Origin: Pelodera strongyloides
Taxonomy: Eukaryota > Nematoda > Chromadorea > Rhabditida > Rhabditidae
Assembly (NCBI GenBank): GCA_036852015.1
Contig: JAANDG010000329.1
Coordinates: 62,001-126,000, forward strand
Reading direction: 5' to 3'
DNA: 64,000 nucleotides
The notes under the pieces are model-generated. The model was not told the origin of the DNA, ran no database searches, and saw only the letters and a list, made by a program, of their open reading frames with translations. Below, one piece after another: positions 23,655 to 33,916 of the stretch. Position numbers and translations under genes: made by a program. Positions within the stretch are counted from its first letter, which is position 1. Every line of letters starts with the position of its first letter.

Positions 23655-23790
23655 ATCATGATGAAAAGGGAGGCAAAAACAGCGAAGCGCCTGGCGAAAC
23701 GCTGGTTGTTTAGTCAAAAATGGCGATTCGCTGTGCGGGTGGACAGGCGTTTCGCCATTACCTTCGCCTGGCGTTTCGCCAAAAGGGAAC
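23655..23790. repeat. Right word array of the tRNA-Leu-like locus 2
   Basis: GCGCCTGGCGAAACGC, ATGGCGATTCGC and CAGGCGTTTCGCC, i.e. the left-array word in mixed orientation. Confidence 0.8.
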
Positions 23791-24267
23791 ACAGTAGGTT
23801 GTGTAAGGGGAATTTTTTTTGTGTTTCGAAAGTGTTGTTGGCCTGCATTAGCCGTCTCAATGGGCGGAATTAAGTAAAGTACGTTGTTTTGATCGCATGT
23901 CCCAGTGTGTTATATGTAATGAAAAATGGAAGCGTAAGTGTAATACTAGGCAATGGAACATATGTTTTATGTATTTGAGAAAATAGTTGACAATAAAATT
24001 GAAACTGAAAAGTCAAAAACCTGGTACGAAGTGATCTACCGAAGGAACAATGTCTATTTACTTTCTGCAGTATAATTTCAATAATAATAAACAATAAATT
24101 ATTAGTTTTACTACAGATTTGGCGTGTTAGCAGTAAACGTAAACAGATTTACGGTATAAGTCTTGACGTGCTCAGCTCACTATGCAACTATCCTATGGGT
24201 GTAATACAAGGGTGTAAATATCCAATGTATGTGTTATAATTATTGGATTATAAATTTACCAGCCGTT

Positions 24268-24319
24268 CGAAGAGCCCTACGGGCTCTTCTCCGACTGGAG
24301 GAATCGGCCTTCGGCCGAT
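24268..24319. repeat. Two perfect GC hairpins in tandem
   Basis: GAAGAGCCCTACGGGCTCTTC and AATCGGCCTTCGGCCGATT, each with a tiny loop, 12 bp apart. Confidence 0.8.
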
Positions 24320-24504
24320 TGTTTCCCTATTTAAAAAAAAGGATTGCTACAATTTAAAAAAAAAACTCTTGTCTCTTTCTCCTCCCACACATTGACACTG
24401 ATTGTGAAAACGTATAATAATCGGTTTGGATCACCACTCGACTAATGCTACCATGCAAATTTTGCTATTGAAGGTGCCGTATTTAGGGCAGAGGATTATC
24501 CTTG

Positions 24505-24710
24505 TGATAAGCTAGCATAGCTGAGTAGGTAGAGCGTTGGACTGTGAAGCGAGAGATTGCGTGCTGCTGTGGGTTCGAATCCCGCCAGCGGCAAAGATTT
24601 TGTATGTTCTCGTTCGATTGTGAATAGAAAATTTTCTTTATGAAAGGATTTCGTTGCGTGCATACAAACAAAAGACCAAGTAAACTCTTCTCCTTTATAT
24701 AATAAGATTG
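24505..24710 (+). repeat. tRNA-His-like SINE with the same tail
   Basis: A-box TAGCTGAGTAGGTAGAGCG, loop CTGTGAA (GTG anticodon position), B-box GGGTTCGAATCCC, then TTTCGTTGCGTGCATACAAA and TTCTCCTTTATATAATAAGA. Promoter boxes plus a shared tail are the SINE layout. A working tRNA-His gene is unlikely because of extra bases between anticodon and T arms. Confidence 0.7.
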
Positions 24711-25211
24711 TTTACAAGTGTATAAATGAATTTAAGATGAACCTACCATCCTGCTTGAAAAGTTTGTTAAAAGTGTAACTAAAATTTTTTTTATCTTCTC
24801 GCCGAATACCGTATTTCTTACAATAAGCATATGAAAGTGGATCAATGGAAAGTCAAAATTCAAAATGTTCGCCAGTCGCTCAAACAACCCGGGTTCGACT
24901 CCCGGACGGTGCACTGTAAGGAATTATCTTACTTGGCGCTTCGTTTGTTAGTTTCGGGTCGAGGTGCAGTACAATGAATGTCCTTTGGGAACTAAGTATC
25001 CTAGCACAAACGTTTGCGGTGTACGAAGCCGTCTTTTTCGCAATCCGGTTTGTCGCACGAGAACTGACTGATACATTTGCAGCTGAAATTTGGCTCGTTA
25101 CTGATTCTAGTCATGATTAGTTAGTCTATAAGCTATACGTTTTATTATTACTATTTTCATCATTATAATTTATCATAATTCTTATTATAATTATAATTAT
25201 TACTATAATTA

Positions 25212-25445
25212 TTATTGTGCTGACCGGTTTGCCGTGTGGAAGTTTGAGGTGGCTTCGATACAAACGACACAATTGGTCTCTCTGATCTGCGGCCAATGCA
25301 CCGGAGCTAGGTCCGGGCATTCCCTTGCCATATGCTGCTCCTTTGAGCAAAAGTTCCATGGCTTCGTTAATCTTCTCATGTCGTCTCTCTCGATCTGTCG
25401 TTGTCTTTTGACAGGTCTGGTTGCTTGCTGGTACCTGACCAGTGT
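25212..25445 (-). pseudogene. Gag nucleocapsid-like fragment of an LTR retroelement (BEL/Pao-like)
   Basis: Between two in-frame stops the minus strand reads a basic stretch (RPVKRQRQIERDD), then WNFCSKEQHMARECPD and NCVVCIEATSNFH. The spacing C-x4-H-x4-C is that of a CCHC zinc knuckle whose first Cys would be the Trp, and the second Cys-pair with a following His recalls the paired knuckles of BEL/Pao Gag. A second frame is also fully open over the same bases, so the frame choice rests on the motif. No LTRs or Pol were seen nearby. Confidence 0.4.
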
Positions 25446-26407
25446 CTATAGGGCCTCGTCGTTCATCTGTAATCAAGGGTAGTTATTTCGGTGCTATGGT
25501 ATGCTCAGAGGGAGTTGCGCGGTCACAAAGGGGGACGGTAAGATACGTGATGTTACGTGATGTAAAGGTAGACCATCGAGCATTTACGACTCCCGGGATA
25601 AACATCAAAGACACAGATGTAAAATGGTCTTTACTGTCAACGTTTCGTCATTACGACATCATCAGGGCGGATTGCTTACCTCAAAGTTGGGTAATTAAAC
25701 CATACAAAAGTTATGTGATGTGTTAGATGCTAAATTTAACGAAGTGTCTTACACACTCTTAGACTGCTATGCCAAGTTTAGTAGGAAGCGAAACAAATGT
25801 TTTAACAGAAGGTTTCAACTGTTACAGGGTATAAGGAAATATGATATGGAGCGACAATAATGTGGTGGATAAATGATATAGTACAAAAACTTGTGAAAAT
25901 GTGGATTATGGTAAAGTATTAGTATTGTAGGATTATAGAGATAAAAGATGTTGGAAAATTTTTTAGAGGTCGGAGAATTGCAGTATCCTTGGTTTGGGCT
26001 CCGTGGGTTTATGAATGAAGCTTCTCAGGGGTTTTGGGGCGTGTCGCCTAATGCAGCGTTCGCTGCACTTTGCTTTTTTTGCTTTCGTTTTTAGAGAGAA
26101 AAGGGATGTTGCCCTTTTCCTTCGGAACCTTATTAGCGATTCAGTGGAAAAGAGGTGTTCGTTAGGGTGAAAAGAAGAAAAGAACTGCTGGGTTTTTATG
26201 TTCCGGACTGGGGCCAAAATCCAATTTTTCAAAGGAACTAGAATGTAGGTTCAGTACGAGGGATAAAGAAAACGTTTGATTGTTGGTTATTAGAAAACAA
26301 AATTTGAGGTTTATTTACTGATATGGTTCTAATCTACTAGCAGTGTTTTTGGGATGAAGTTAAGTGGCGTATTTGGCCATTTTTATTGTTGGCGCTGCTC
26401 TAATTCC

Positions 26408-26592
26408 TTTAAAGCGGAATACGGGCCGGTTTTTGAAACGCATCGAGTACACCAATATTCTTATGCGTCATGTGCAAATGATCATAATTTAGCATAAAAA
26501 ATAGACCCCAATTCGACCCCAATTAGCATAAACACATACGAATGCAGTTGTCCACGATGCGTTTCAAAAACCGGCCGGTATTTTGCTTTAAT
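26408..26592. repeat. Family A MITE copy 8
   Basis: TTTAAAGCGGAATACGGGCC to GGCCGGTATTTTGCTTTAA, with two CGACCCCAATT words inside. Confidence 0.88.
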
Positions 26593-26840
26593 GCAGTCTT
26601 TCAGCTAGGTGAACATGCTGGCCAGGCCAAGGTTTTCCTCTTGCATATACATACTATCACTGTGCCGATTAAGAAAAGAAATGTCGTCATCAGGATAACT
26701 AACCATTTTCTATTGAAAATCAGTGCTGGGTGGAAGATTGTTTCGGAGTAAGTCGGGTAGATGCGCCGCATGAGGCAACCCGCCCCTCTGTGTGTAACCC
26801 GGAGCTAGGGACAATCAGTATTGGTTGCGTGAAAAAGTGT

Positions 26841-26911
26841 GCGTGTAGCTCAACCGGTGAGTGCTTGCTAGCCATGCAAGTGACGCGGGTTCGAATCTGC
26901 TCCACGCCAAG
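26841..26911 (+). tRNA. tRNA-like sequence, glycine-type (GCC position), probably not functional
   Basis: GCGTGTAGCTCAACCGGTGA, an anticodon arm TTGCTAGCCATGCAA and GCGGGTTCGAATCTGCTCCA ending in CACGCC. The acceptor stem pairs (GCGTG/CACGC) and A and B boxes are good, but the base before GCC is A rather than the invariant T. It could be a SINE head or a tRNA pseudogene. Confidence 0.45.
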
Positions 26912-27203
26912 TTTTTTCACAATAGACCAGATTCTTGCCTAGGAGTTCGGATTATTTTTACAAAATGAACTAGCGGAGCATATTTTCTCAAGATTTCGTA
27001 GACGTTGGGTTGGGTGTGTGTTACGTCTCCAGGATATTTGCTGGCAATTAATTTTTGTATGTTCAGCACTAGTCCGATTGTCCGATTGGCAATAGCTGCC
27101 ACTACATATATCATAGGTGGCGTCTTTTATCTTTTATTGGTTTATCTATGAGTTCGATACCGTCTTCAGTGCATAATATATAATGTTTTGAGTTTGTTTC
27201 TCT

Positions 27204-27387
27204 TTTAAGACGAAATACCGGCCGTCTTTTGAAACGCATGGAGCAGACCAGAATTCGTATGCAGCTTATGCAAATGAACATAAATTAGAATAAAAAATCG
27301 AGGTAAATTCGGGCAAATTACCGTAAATACGTAAGAATTCAGTTGTCCACGATACGTTTCAAAAACCGGCTGGTATTTCGCTTTAAA
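27204..27387. repeat. Family A MITE copy 9
   Basis: TTTAAGACGAAATACCGGCC to GGCTGGTATTTCGCTTTAA. Confidence 0.88.
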
Positions 27388-27489
27388 AAAATTCTCGATC
27401 CCTAACCCCTGTTGCATTTCTTGTTCGCGTTTCTCGGGGTCCTCGAGGCTTGTTTCCTAACTGGGATCCTTAGGGCCAAATTCTTTTTC

Positions 27490-28215
27490 GTGTTACATAA
27501 CATAACAACATTTATTAGGACAACAAAGTATCGCGCAAGATTTGACAATATAAGTATATAAGGCCATTAACAACGAATAAATGGATGATACTCTACAAAT
27601 GACCCATGAAAAGGCTCTATAAAAACTAAAATAAATGACACTTAGTCCAACAAATTTGCAGGAATAGAGCAAGATTTTTCTCAATCATAAGGGAAGTTCT
27701 AGGCAAAAAGGAACATCTACGAATGTTTCTAGTTGCCCTAGGAAAAAGTGGTCGGCAAATTGAATATTCTGAGAGGGGTGACTAGGGGCTATGTATTCTA
27801 GTGTGGGTGACGCTTCTTTTGCGCTAACGAGCGGGGTTGTGTCCATATGAGATTCTGCATGTTCTTGAGGGGCATTTGTGATGCGGGATTGGAATTTTCC
27901 GTGTGGTACTTGGAGGGGTACTGGGTGAATTAGATATACTTGTTGAAATTTTTTGTCTTAAAAAAACCTAATTGTGTTTAGTTTGTTCGTGGTTAACATT
28001 TATTACGCACATAAAATGTCGCACAAGTTTTGTCAAGGCAATGCCACAATGAAGAATTGTGAAACGTGAAAAGGCAATCCTGACTAAAATAAAAGTACCA
28101 AATAAAACATTGTAGAGAATAGGAGAGGGTTACTCTCAATCATAAGTGAAGTTCTATGGACAAAACAGTGTCTGCGAACATTCCTAGTCACCCGATGGAC
28201 TATGATTTTGATACG
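27490..28215 (+). repeat. Two diverged copies of one repeat in tandem
   Basis: 27500-27775 and 27990-28210 share ATCGCGCAAGATTTGACAA-like starts, TCTCAATCATAAGGGAAGTT and ATTCCTAGTCACCC/TTTCTAGTTGCCC ends. Confidence 0.65.
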
Positions 28216-28420
28216 ACCACGATGGTTCTTCTAGTTGTTGTCGTAGTTGTCGTTGTCGTTGTTGTTCTTGGTGTTGTTGTGGTAATTGTCTTTGACGCCT
28301 GTGGGATGTTTTTTTGGGTGGTCTACGTGGTAGTGTAGGGCTTCCAAGTTGTTATCACAGTGGCTTGTGTTATACATTTTATGTCTTGCTTTCATCCGTT
28401 TGTGCCAAATGCATTATGAG

Positions 28421-28532
28421 GTTTCCAAGTATCCGGACAAATTTACCGTATTTTACGACTTCGCGAGACCCATGTATTAATTTCTCATGTCAAATATTCA
28501 ATTCAGGGAAAATACGGCAAATTTTTCTATAC
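28421..28532. repeat. Short hairpin element
   Basis: CCAAGTATCCGGACAAATTT with inverse CAAATTTTTCTATACTTGG; the inner arms ACCGTATTTT and AAAATACGG pair. Confidence 0.65.
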
Positions 28533-28734
28533 TTGGAAAGGAACGCACGGTTGTTTTTGGCATACATGGAAACCCCATAAAGGATTCAAATGTTAGTAAA
28601 AATTTTGGTTAATGTGAGCGGCAGTTGTCGAAAGTGTTGTTGGATTGTATAAAGTCGACTCGCCGAGAAAAAAACACATCTCAGTGTCTCAGTGATCGGC
28701 TAATGAATTAATCACAAATTAGTAAAATATGCTA

Positions 28735-29200
28735 CTTTGATTGTAGCAGTATGTTATGTGTTAGTGTAATACTAGGCTGTGGAATATATACTTTATGCAT
28801 AAATAATAGTTGACAATAAAATTGAAAGTCAAAAGTCAAAAACCAAGTTCGAATACGAATACTAAGTGATGTATCGAAGGAAAAATGTCGAATTATTTGC
28901 TTTCTGTATTATCATTACATTATCGATTTATTTAACAATAAACAATAAATTATTAGTTTTACTAAAAATTTGGCATGTTAGTAAACTGATTTACAGGATG
29001 ACACTTAAATGCTCACTATGTGACTATGCTCAGACTCTACAGGTATAGAGAGAGTAAATATACAGGTGTATGTATTGGATTGGAAATTTATTGATACAAG
29101 TAATGAACTTCAAAATAAGTATATACTCCAGGTTACAAAGGTAAAAGTTTGCTAAAAGTGTAACTACGATTTTTATCTTCCTGATGAGTACCGAATTCTT
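28735..29200 (+). repeat. Family H, forward arm of a 3-part inverted pair
   Basis: A block ending in GTAACTACGATTTTTATCTTC and CTGATGAGTACCGAA. About 345 bp of it recurs in reverse at 30241-30590 with only a handful of differences; a diverged copy is at 23920. Confidence 0.88.
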
Positions 29201-29204
29201 ATCT

Positions 29205-29290
29205 TAATACATAAAGGAGAAGAGTTTACTTTTTAGTTTGTGTGAACGAAACGGAATTCTCAGTTTCGGGCGTGTGGTATAACTACGTTC
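29205..29290 (-). repeat. SINE tail, minus orientation
   Basis: In reverse: AATTCCGTTTCGTTCACACA then AACTCTTCTCCTTTATGTATT. Confidence 0.55.
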
Positions 29291-29294
29291 TGGG

Positions 29295-29610
29295 GCGCAT
29301 AGTACGGCGCATACTTTCCCGCACGTTTTGGGCGTGCGTGCATACTTTCCCGCATGGTGTGGCGTGCGCGCAGACTTTCCCGCAGAGCTGCAGACTTTCC
29401 CGCATACTTTCCCGCATACTCTGCCATCATGCGGAAACTCGCTGAAATTACACATTGGGACACTTTTGTTCGCCCAACCATGCGGCAGACTTTCCCGCAG
29501 ACATAACCGCGAGGCGCAGACTTTCCCGCAGACATACCCGCAGACTTTTCCGCAGACATACCCGCATGGTTTCCTGCAGACAAACCCGCCACGCAAAAAA
29601 GTTGCCTCCC
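29295..29610. repeat. Left word array of the tRNA-Leu-like locus 3
   Basis: GCAGACTTTCCCGCA and GCATACTTTCCCGCA about ten times, with ACATACCCGCAGAC variants. The apparent peptide repeats over it are an effect of the DNA word. Confidence 0.88.
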
Positions 29611-29680
29611 TAAAACGCTTAGGACATAGTCCAAATGACTGCCAGCCGAGAGACGTCTCCGCCTTTCCATCCTTTTGCCA

Positions 29681-29755
29681 CATGTGCGGTTATGGCTGAG
29701 TGGTTGAAGGCGCTGACTTCAGATGAGTGGTCAGGGTTCAATTCCACCCATGTGC
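29681..29755 (+). repeat. tRNA-Leu-like sequence, locus 3
   Basis: ATGGCTGAGTGGTTGAAGGC, loop TTCAGAT and AGGGTTCAATTCC, with CATGTG..CATGTG at the ends. A short variable arm makes it unlikely to be a working tRNA. Confidence 0.6.
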
Positions 29756-29884
29756 TTATGTCTTATGAGGCTTTATTCATAGAATATATGTTATGTGAAG
29801 TGTTCTACATGGCACATAATATGTAATATACTAAATTACACAATAAATAAACAAGCATTAAATTATTTTTCGAATTTTTTCCCC

Positions 29885-29985
29885 CTGCAGACATATCCGC
29901 ACGGTGCACCGCAGACTTTCCCGCATAGTGCGGACCTGTAAACCCGCACCATGCGGGTAAGTCTGCGGTGCACCATGCGGGTCAG
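29885..29985. repeat. Right word array of the tRNA-Leu-like locus 3
   Basis: GCAGACATATCCGCACGGTG, GCAGACTTTCCCGCA, then the inverse GCGGGTAAGTCTGCGG. Confidence 0.85.
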
Positions 29986-30099
29986 GTTCAGAGAAGTAGT
30001 CCCTTTTCGCCACTATTCAAAATAAGCTTGCAAGATACGTTTCAGACGTTTCATATAAGCATGCAGTATGATCATTTTACTCTGGTTCTCAACCGCGCT

Positions 30100-30240
30100 C
30101 GCCCCTTCTTTTTAGCCCCCTACGGGGGTGGCCGGGGGCCCTCTGCGCTGTTGGCCGGGGGCCCTCTGCGCTGTTGGCCGGGGGTGCGCTGCGCGGTTGA
30201 GCTCCCCAAGGCACCGCGCACCCAGCCGCGTAGTTTGCAA
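30100..30240. repeat. GC-rich direct repeats
   Basis: GGCCGGGGGCCCTCTGCGCTGTT occurs twice in tandem, then GGCCGGGGGTGCGCTGCGCGG. Very GC-rich against an AT-rich background. Confidence 0.8.
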
Positions 30241-30590
30241 ATTCGGTACTCATCAGGAAGATAAAAATCGTAGTTACACTTTTAGCAAACTTTTACCTTT
30301 GTAACCTGGAGTATATGCTTATTTTGAAGTTCATTACTTGTATCAATAAATTTCCAATCCAATACATACACCTGTATATTTACTCTCTCTATACCTGTAG
30401 AGTCTGAGCATAGTCACATAGTGAGCATTTAAGTGTCATCCTGTAAATCAGTTTACTAACACGCCAAATTTTTAGTAAAACTAATAATTTATTGTTTATT
30501 GTTAAATAAATCGATAATGTAATGATAATACAGAAAGCAAATAATTCGACATTTTTCCTTCGATATATCACTTCGTATTCGTATTCGTAC
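30241..30590 (-). repeat. Family H, reverse arm
   Basis: Reverse complement of 28845-29195. It is bounded by AGTTTGCAAA on the left and TTTGCAAACT on the right; the GC-rich flanks outside are also inverse to one another. Confidence 0.88.
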
Positions 30591-30639
30591 TAGTTTGCAA
30601 ACTACGCGGCTGGGTGCGCCCCCCTCTGCGCGGCATGCG

Positions 30640-30872
30640 GCTGTCTACGCCCGCACTGGAAAGTGAATTGACGGCTACGTGTGCGCTCCAATTTGCGCGG
30701 CTGGGAGAAGGGGTGCTGCGCACCCAGGAACGTAGTAATAGGATCGCCCGAGTAGGCGCCTAAGGCGGCGATAGCCGTCTGGTTATAAATAAGCATATGA
30801 ACGTGAATCAAACAACTTTGAAAATGTTCGTCGATCGCTGGAACAACCCGGGTTCGACTCCCGGACGGTGCA
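30640..30872. repeat. End of a family H element with tRNA T-arm
   Basis: Contains GCGATAGCCGTCTGG (SINE-like word) and ends CCGGGTTCGACTCCCGGACG, a perfect T-arm-like hairpin identical to that at 24887. Confidence 0.5.
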
Positions 30873-31058
30873 CTATTCATTAGTTATCCTCTGACGTACA
30901 TCACATCCTGCAAATGGATACTTTGCATTTGCACACGACAAAGGAGAATAAAATGCTAACCCAATCAATACATACAGTAAATAAAAAGAAATCCGTGGTA
31001 AAATTGAGGATTAATCGCAAAAGATTGTTAGACTTACTGTATGGTGATGGGGGGCCGT

Positions 31059-31295
31059 TCATTGTATCGTTGAGTGGTAGTTTGTTGGCATGAGTTTGTA
31101 GGTAGGGTTATATAGCCCAAGATCGCCCATGAGGGCTCGCTGCCTTTGGGTGTTTGATATGGTGTGTACAAATGTGTCCGTTGCATCGGATACTAAAATA
31201 TGGGATGGATTTTTAGCATTAGGAGGGACAATCTGACGGATACGGTTAATTAAACAAAAGCGTGAGTAAGCGTATAAGTGCGGGCAGCTAGACAT
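31059..31295 (-). CDS. Unassigned open reading, 78 codons, possibly a mobile-element fragment
   Basis: Minus-strand ATG to TGA with coding-like composition, including RIRQIVPPNAKNPSHILVSD followed by ATDTF. The SDAT wording after a hydrophobic strand faintly recalls retroelement RNase H (DAS motif), which is only a suggestion. The region around is repeat debris. No splice partners were found. Confidence 0.25.
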   Translation of the reverse strand: MSSCPHLYAYSRFCLINRIRQIVPPNAKNPSHILVSDATDTFVHTISNTQRQRALMGDLGLYNPTYKLMPTNYHSTIQ

Positions 31296-31674
31296 CCTCA
31301 GAGCCTAATCTACTAAAAATATAACTAACCTTTTTATGCAGACCGCGCCATCACTGTTCGTTTTATTATAATTGTTTGCGAAACCATCCTTAAATACTGG
31401 GGCCTTCTAGGGTACACGCCCATAAACCTTATCATTTGTAACTGTCTACAAGGTGTGAAATGGTCTTTATTCTATGTTAAGGGTGTTAAGTTGTCGGCAT
31501 ATGTGTTTGAGCAGTTTGAGGTGTCTTGCGTAACGTGTGCCTATGCGTTAATCTGTTAAGAATAGCGTGCTCCAGCTTCCTTTGGGTATTTGTATAGGTG
31601 TTATGAGTATCATGTGCCTAGCCTTACTCTATGACATAGACACCTGGAACTTTCGACGGCTTCATATTTGATTA

Positions 31675-31758
31675 TTTACCGCCAGACGGCTATCGCCGCC
31701 TGAGGCAATATTAGCGGTACTTCAAGTTCTCACGAAAAATGAGCATTCTATATGAACC
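31675..31758 (+). repeat. SINE-like head
   Basis: CCAGACGGCTATCGCCGCCT followed by degenerate sequence; interrupted by the family E element at 31759. Confidence 0.55.
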
Positions 31759-31902
31759 TGAGGCCGTATTCACCAACTCACAGGGAGCCCTCCCTGGGCG
31801 CACTAGCGCTCTGAATCTCTTCTGCTCGCGCACTCTCTGAGCACTATTTAACTATTTGGAGAGGCTAGGGAGGTGTCCCTGCGTGTTGGTGAATACGGCG
31901 TC
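31759..31902. repeat. Family E MITE copy 1
   Basis: GAGGCCGTATTCACCAACTC at the left, TGTTGGTGAATACGGCG at the right. Inner arms CAGGGAGCCCTCCC and the inverse. Confidence 0.85.
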
Positions 31903-32109
31903 TGTGGAACTACCTTCCAAATCTATTCAATAATATTAGAATGTGCTCATGTTGGAGTTGCGAAAAGTTGCTATAGCTTTACCAAAAGTCGGAAACGCAG
32001 AAAAATAAATAAATGGCTGAGGCCTTCCTTCGGTTTGCTCACGACTGTGCACCCACCGACTCTCCTTTACACCATAGAGCGGATTTGAGATATTCAAATT
32101 TTCGTCGGG

Positions 32110-32150
32110 GACACCCAAGCCTTACTCTTCTTTATATAATAAGATTGTTC
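32110..32150 (+). repeat. SINE tail only
   Basis: TACTCTTCTTTATATAATAAGATTG without a recognisable tRNA head. Confidence 0.5.
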
Positions 32151-32407
32151 ATAAGTAATTATCTTATATTTTTTGCATTCGAACTCATCAGAATGCTCCT
32201 ATGAAACAATAACGTATTGGTCCGTCTATTTGTCTATTAAACCGGAATCCTAAAAATAACGCTTCTTTATAAAATCGTTAACGCGATGGCAACAATTTTT
32301 ATTCGATATCGGACCAAACGTAACAAGACAGTTTAACAACAATGTAACAATGTAATACAATAATACATTTGGGAAGCAGTCCCAAAGACCAAAGAAACTT
32401 TTAATTA

Positions 32408-32502
32408 CTTAAAGCGAAATGCTAGCTCCTTTGGAAACTGTATCCTATGCTAATTTTGTACGATCATATGCAAATTTTCCAAAGAGTCTAGCATTTCGCT
32501 TT
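32408..32502. repeat. Family B hairpin MITE, internally deleted
   Basis: Both TTAA/AGCGAAATGCTAGC ends are kept but most of each arm is gone; one GTATCCTATGC block and one CAAATTTTCCAAAG block remain. Confidence 0.85.
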
Positions 32503-32562
32503 AATTGCGCCAATTGCAATTCGGCACAATTGAGAAGGTAAAACGGATAAGTACTGGAAGCT

Positions 32563-32720
32563 TTTAAAGCGATATTACAGGCGGTTTATGGTACGTATAT
32601 ATTTGAACAACTGCATTCCCTGCAAAGCAAAGTGTGACCGATTCTGAGCGATTTTCTGGTCTTTACAGGAATGCGATTGCCCAAAATACGTTTCAGAAAC
32701 CGGGTGTTATACCGCTTTAA
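32563..32720. repeat. Family A' MITE (TTAA, AGCGATATTACAGG type)
   Basis: TTTAAAGCGATATTACAGGC to GGGTGTTATACCGCTTTAA. Ends resemble family A, the inside does not. Confidence 0.75.
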
Positions 32721-32888
32721 TTACGGAAAACAAACAACAACTATACATTGTATTTCAAAGGGATGAAACGTAATGAGAGGAAAAATTCAAAAGGTTAGTT
32801 ATCAAGTTGTATCTGCAAGTGAAACAATTAAGTACTAGCACTTGCCGATTTCCCTGAGTGAAACGGTGCCGAGGGGGGGGACTTTCTT

Positions 32889-33049
32889 GCTAAAACGGTA
32901 TGGCAGGTGGTTTTGAAGCGAATGCCGCACACAACTCAGATTGCCCTTCTCAGAATTTGCTGTGCATGAAGGTGCGCAATTTGCATATGATGCATGGGAA
33001 TGTATTTGTTCAGGATGCTTTTCATAAACCACGTACCATACCGCTTTAA
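32889..33049. repeat. Family A' MITE
   Basis: CTAAAACGGTATGGCAGGTGG to CACGTACCATACCGCTTTAA; inverted ends about 20 bp. Confidence 0.7.
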
Positions 33050-33261
33050 ATGTCTGTGCATGCTCACAAATTAGAGTGGTGTGTAGTGCCCGTCCCAGCA
33101 CGCCACACCAAGGGAAAACGGTTTGTTAGATTTTAGGTTATTGCAAGTTATTGGTAAAAAAAATAATAATAATGTGAGCAAATTAGCAAACAGTAAGAGA
33201 GTAAAAGTACCTGAATCGATAAATAACCAGTATGGGGTTGAGCTAAAAGGCATTATTTGCA

Positions 33262-33440
33262 GGTTGTAGTTACCGGGTTGAGTTAGTAGCGAGGGTATGA
33301 TTGCCGGGTTGAGCTAGTAGCGAGCGGAATGATTACCGGGTTGAGCTAGTAGCGAGGGGTATGGTTACCGGGTTGAGCTAGTAGCGAGGGGTAGGGTTAC
33401 CGGGTTGAGTTAGTAGCGAGGGCGAGGGGAGGTTACCGGG
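33262..33440. repeat. Tandem repeat, about 32-bp unit, 6 copies
   Basis: Unit GGTTACCGGGTTGAGCTAGT followed by AGCGAGGGGTA, with slight length changes. Confidence 0.9.
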
Positions 33441-33916
33441 GGCAAGTTATCAGTTATAATTACTTGGGGTGGATAAAACGAGTGAATAAAGTCGGTTTCA
33501 GTTATACATATAATACCATAGAAATAGCCAAAAGTTAATTATTTAAAAGGCATGCGAGTATTACTAATCTACAAATCTACTACATGAAAAATACATATTA
33601 CAAATTTAATCGCAAAAAATTATGCAAATTTGTGGGATTTATGTACAGTAGGAAAACTGAGGTTCTTTTACTAAAACTTAAAAACTGAAATTAGCTAACG
33701 TTTTGAGGATGAATTCTAATAAATCAGCTAATTCTTGTTGTAAATTTCAGTAAAACTCTTCCTCCAAAAATATAAGAAAAAAGTTTGAGATAGTCCAAGA
33801 ACCATAAGTAACAAAGTAACAAAACTTAAATTCAGAACAAGCTTGAGTTTGGTGTTCAAAAATTTTTCGTAAACCGTAAACCACCGTACTCGTACTCCAG
33901 GATACTGTAGAACTTC

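Larger units (their letters stand above)
23920..24912 (+). repeat. Family H, diverged copy with an inserted SINE-like element
   Basis: 23920-24250 and 24725-24912 match parts of family H (AACAATAAATTATTAGTTTT; AAAGTGTAACTA). The stretch between holds GC hairpins and a tRNA-His-like SINE. The end GGGTTCGACTCCCGGACGGT recurs at 30851. Confidence 0.7.

Noticed and set aside
24268..24319. Bacterial-type terminators or contamination
   Set aside because: The two perfect hairpins are embedded in repeats shared with other parts of the window, and there is no T-run or bacterial gene.
24505..24600. Working tRNA-His gene
   Set aside because: Extra bases between the anticodon and T arms and a SINE-type tail argue for a SINE.
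28156..28338. Poly-valine membrane protein
   Set aside because: Encoded by a GTT/GTC microsatellite-like stretch.
29204..29699. Long cysteine/glycine-rich readings (CGKVCG repeats)
   Set aside because: Produced by the GCAGACTTTCCCGCA word array; open in several frames.
33262..33440. CRISPR array
   Set aside because: The 32-bp units are contiguous without spacers.
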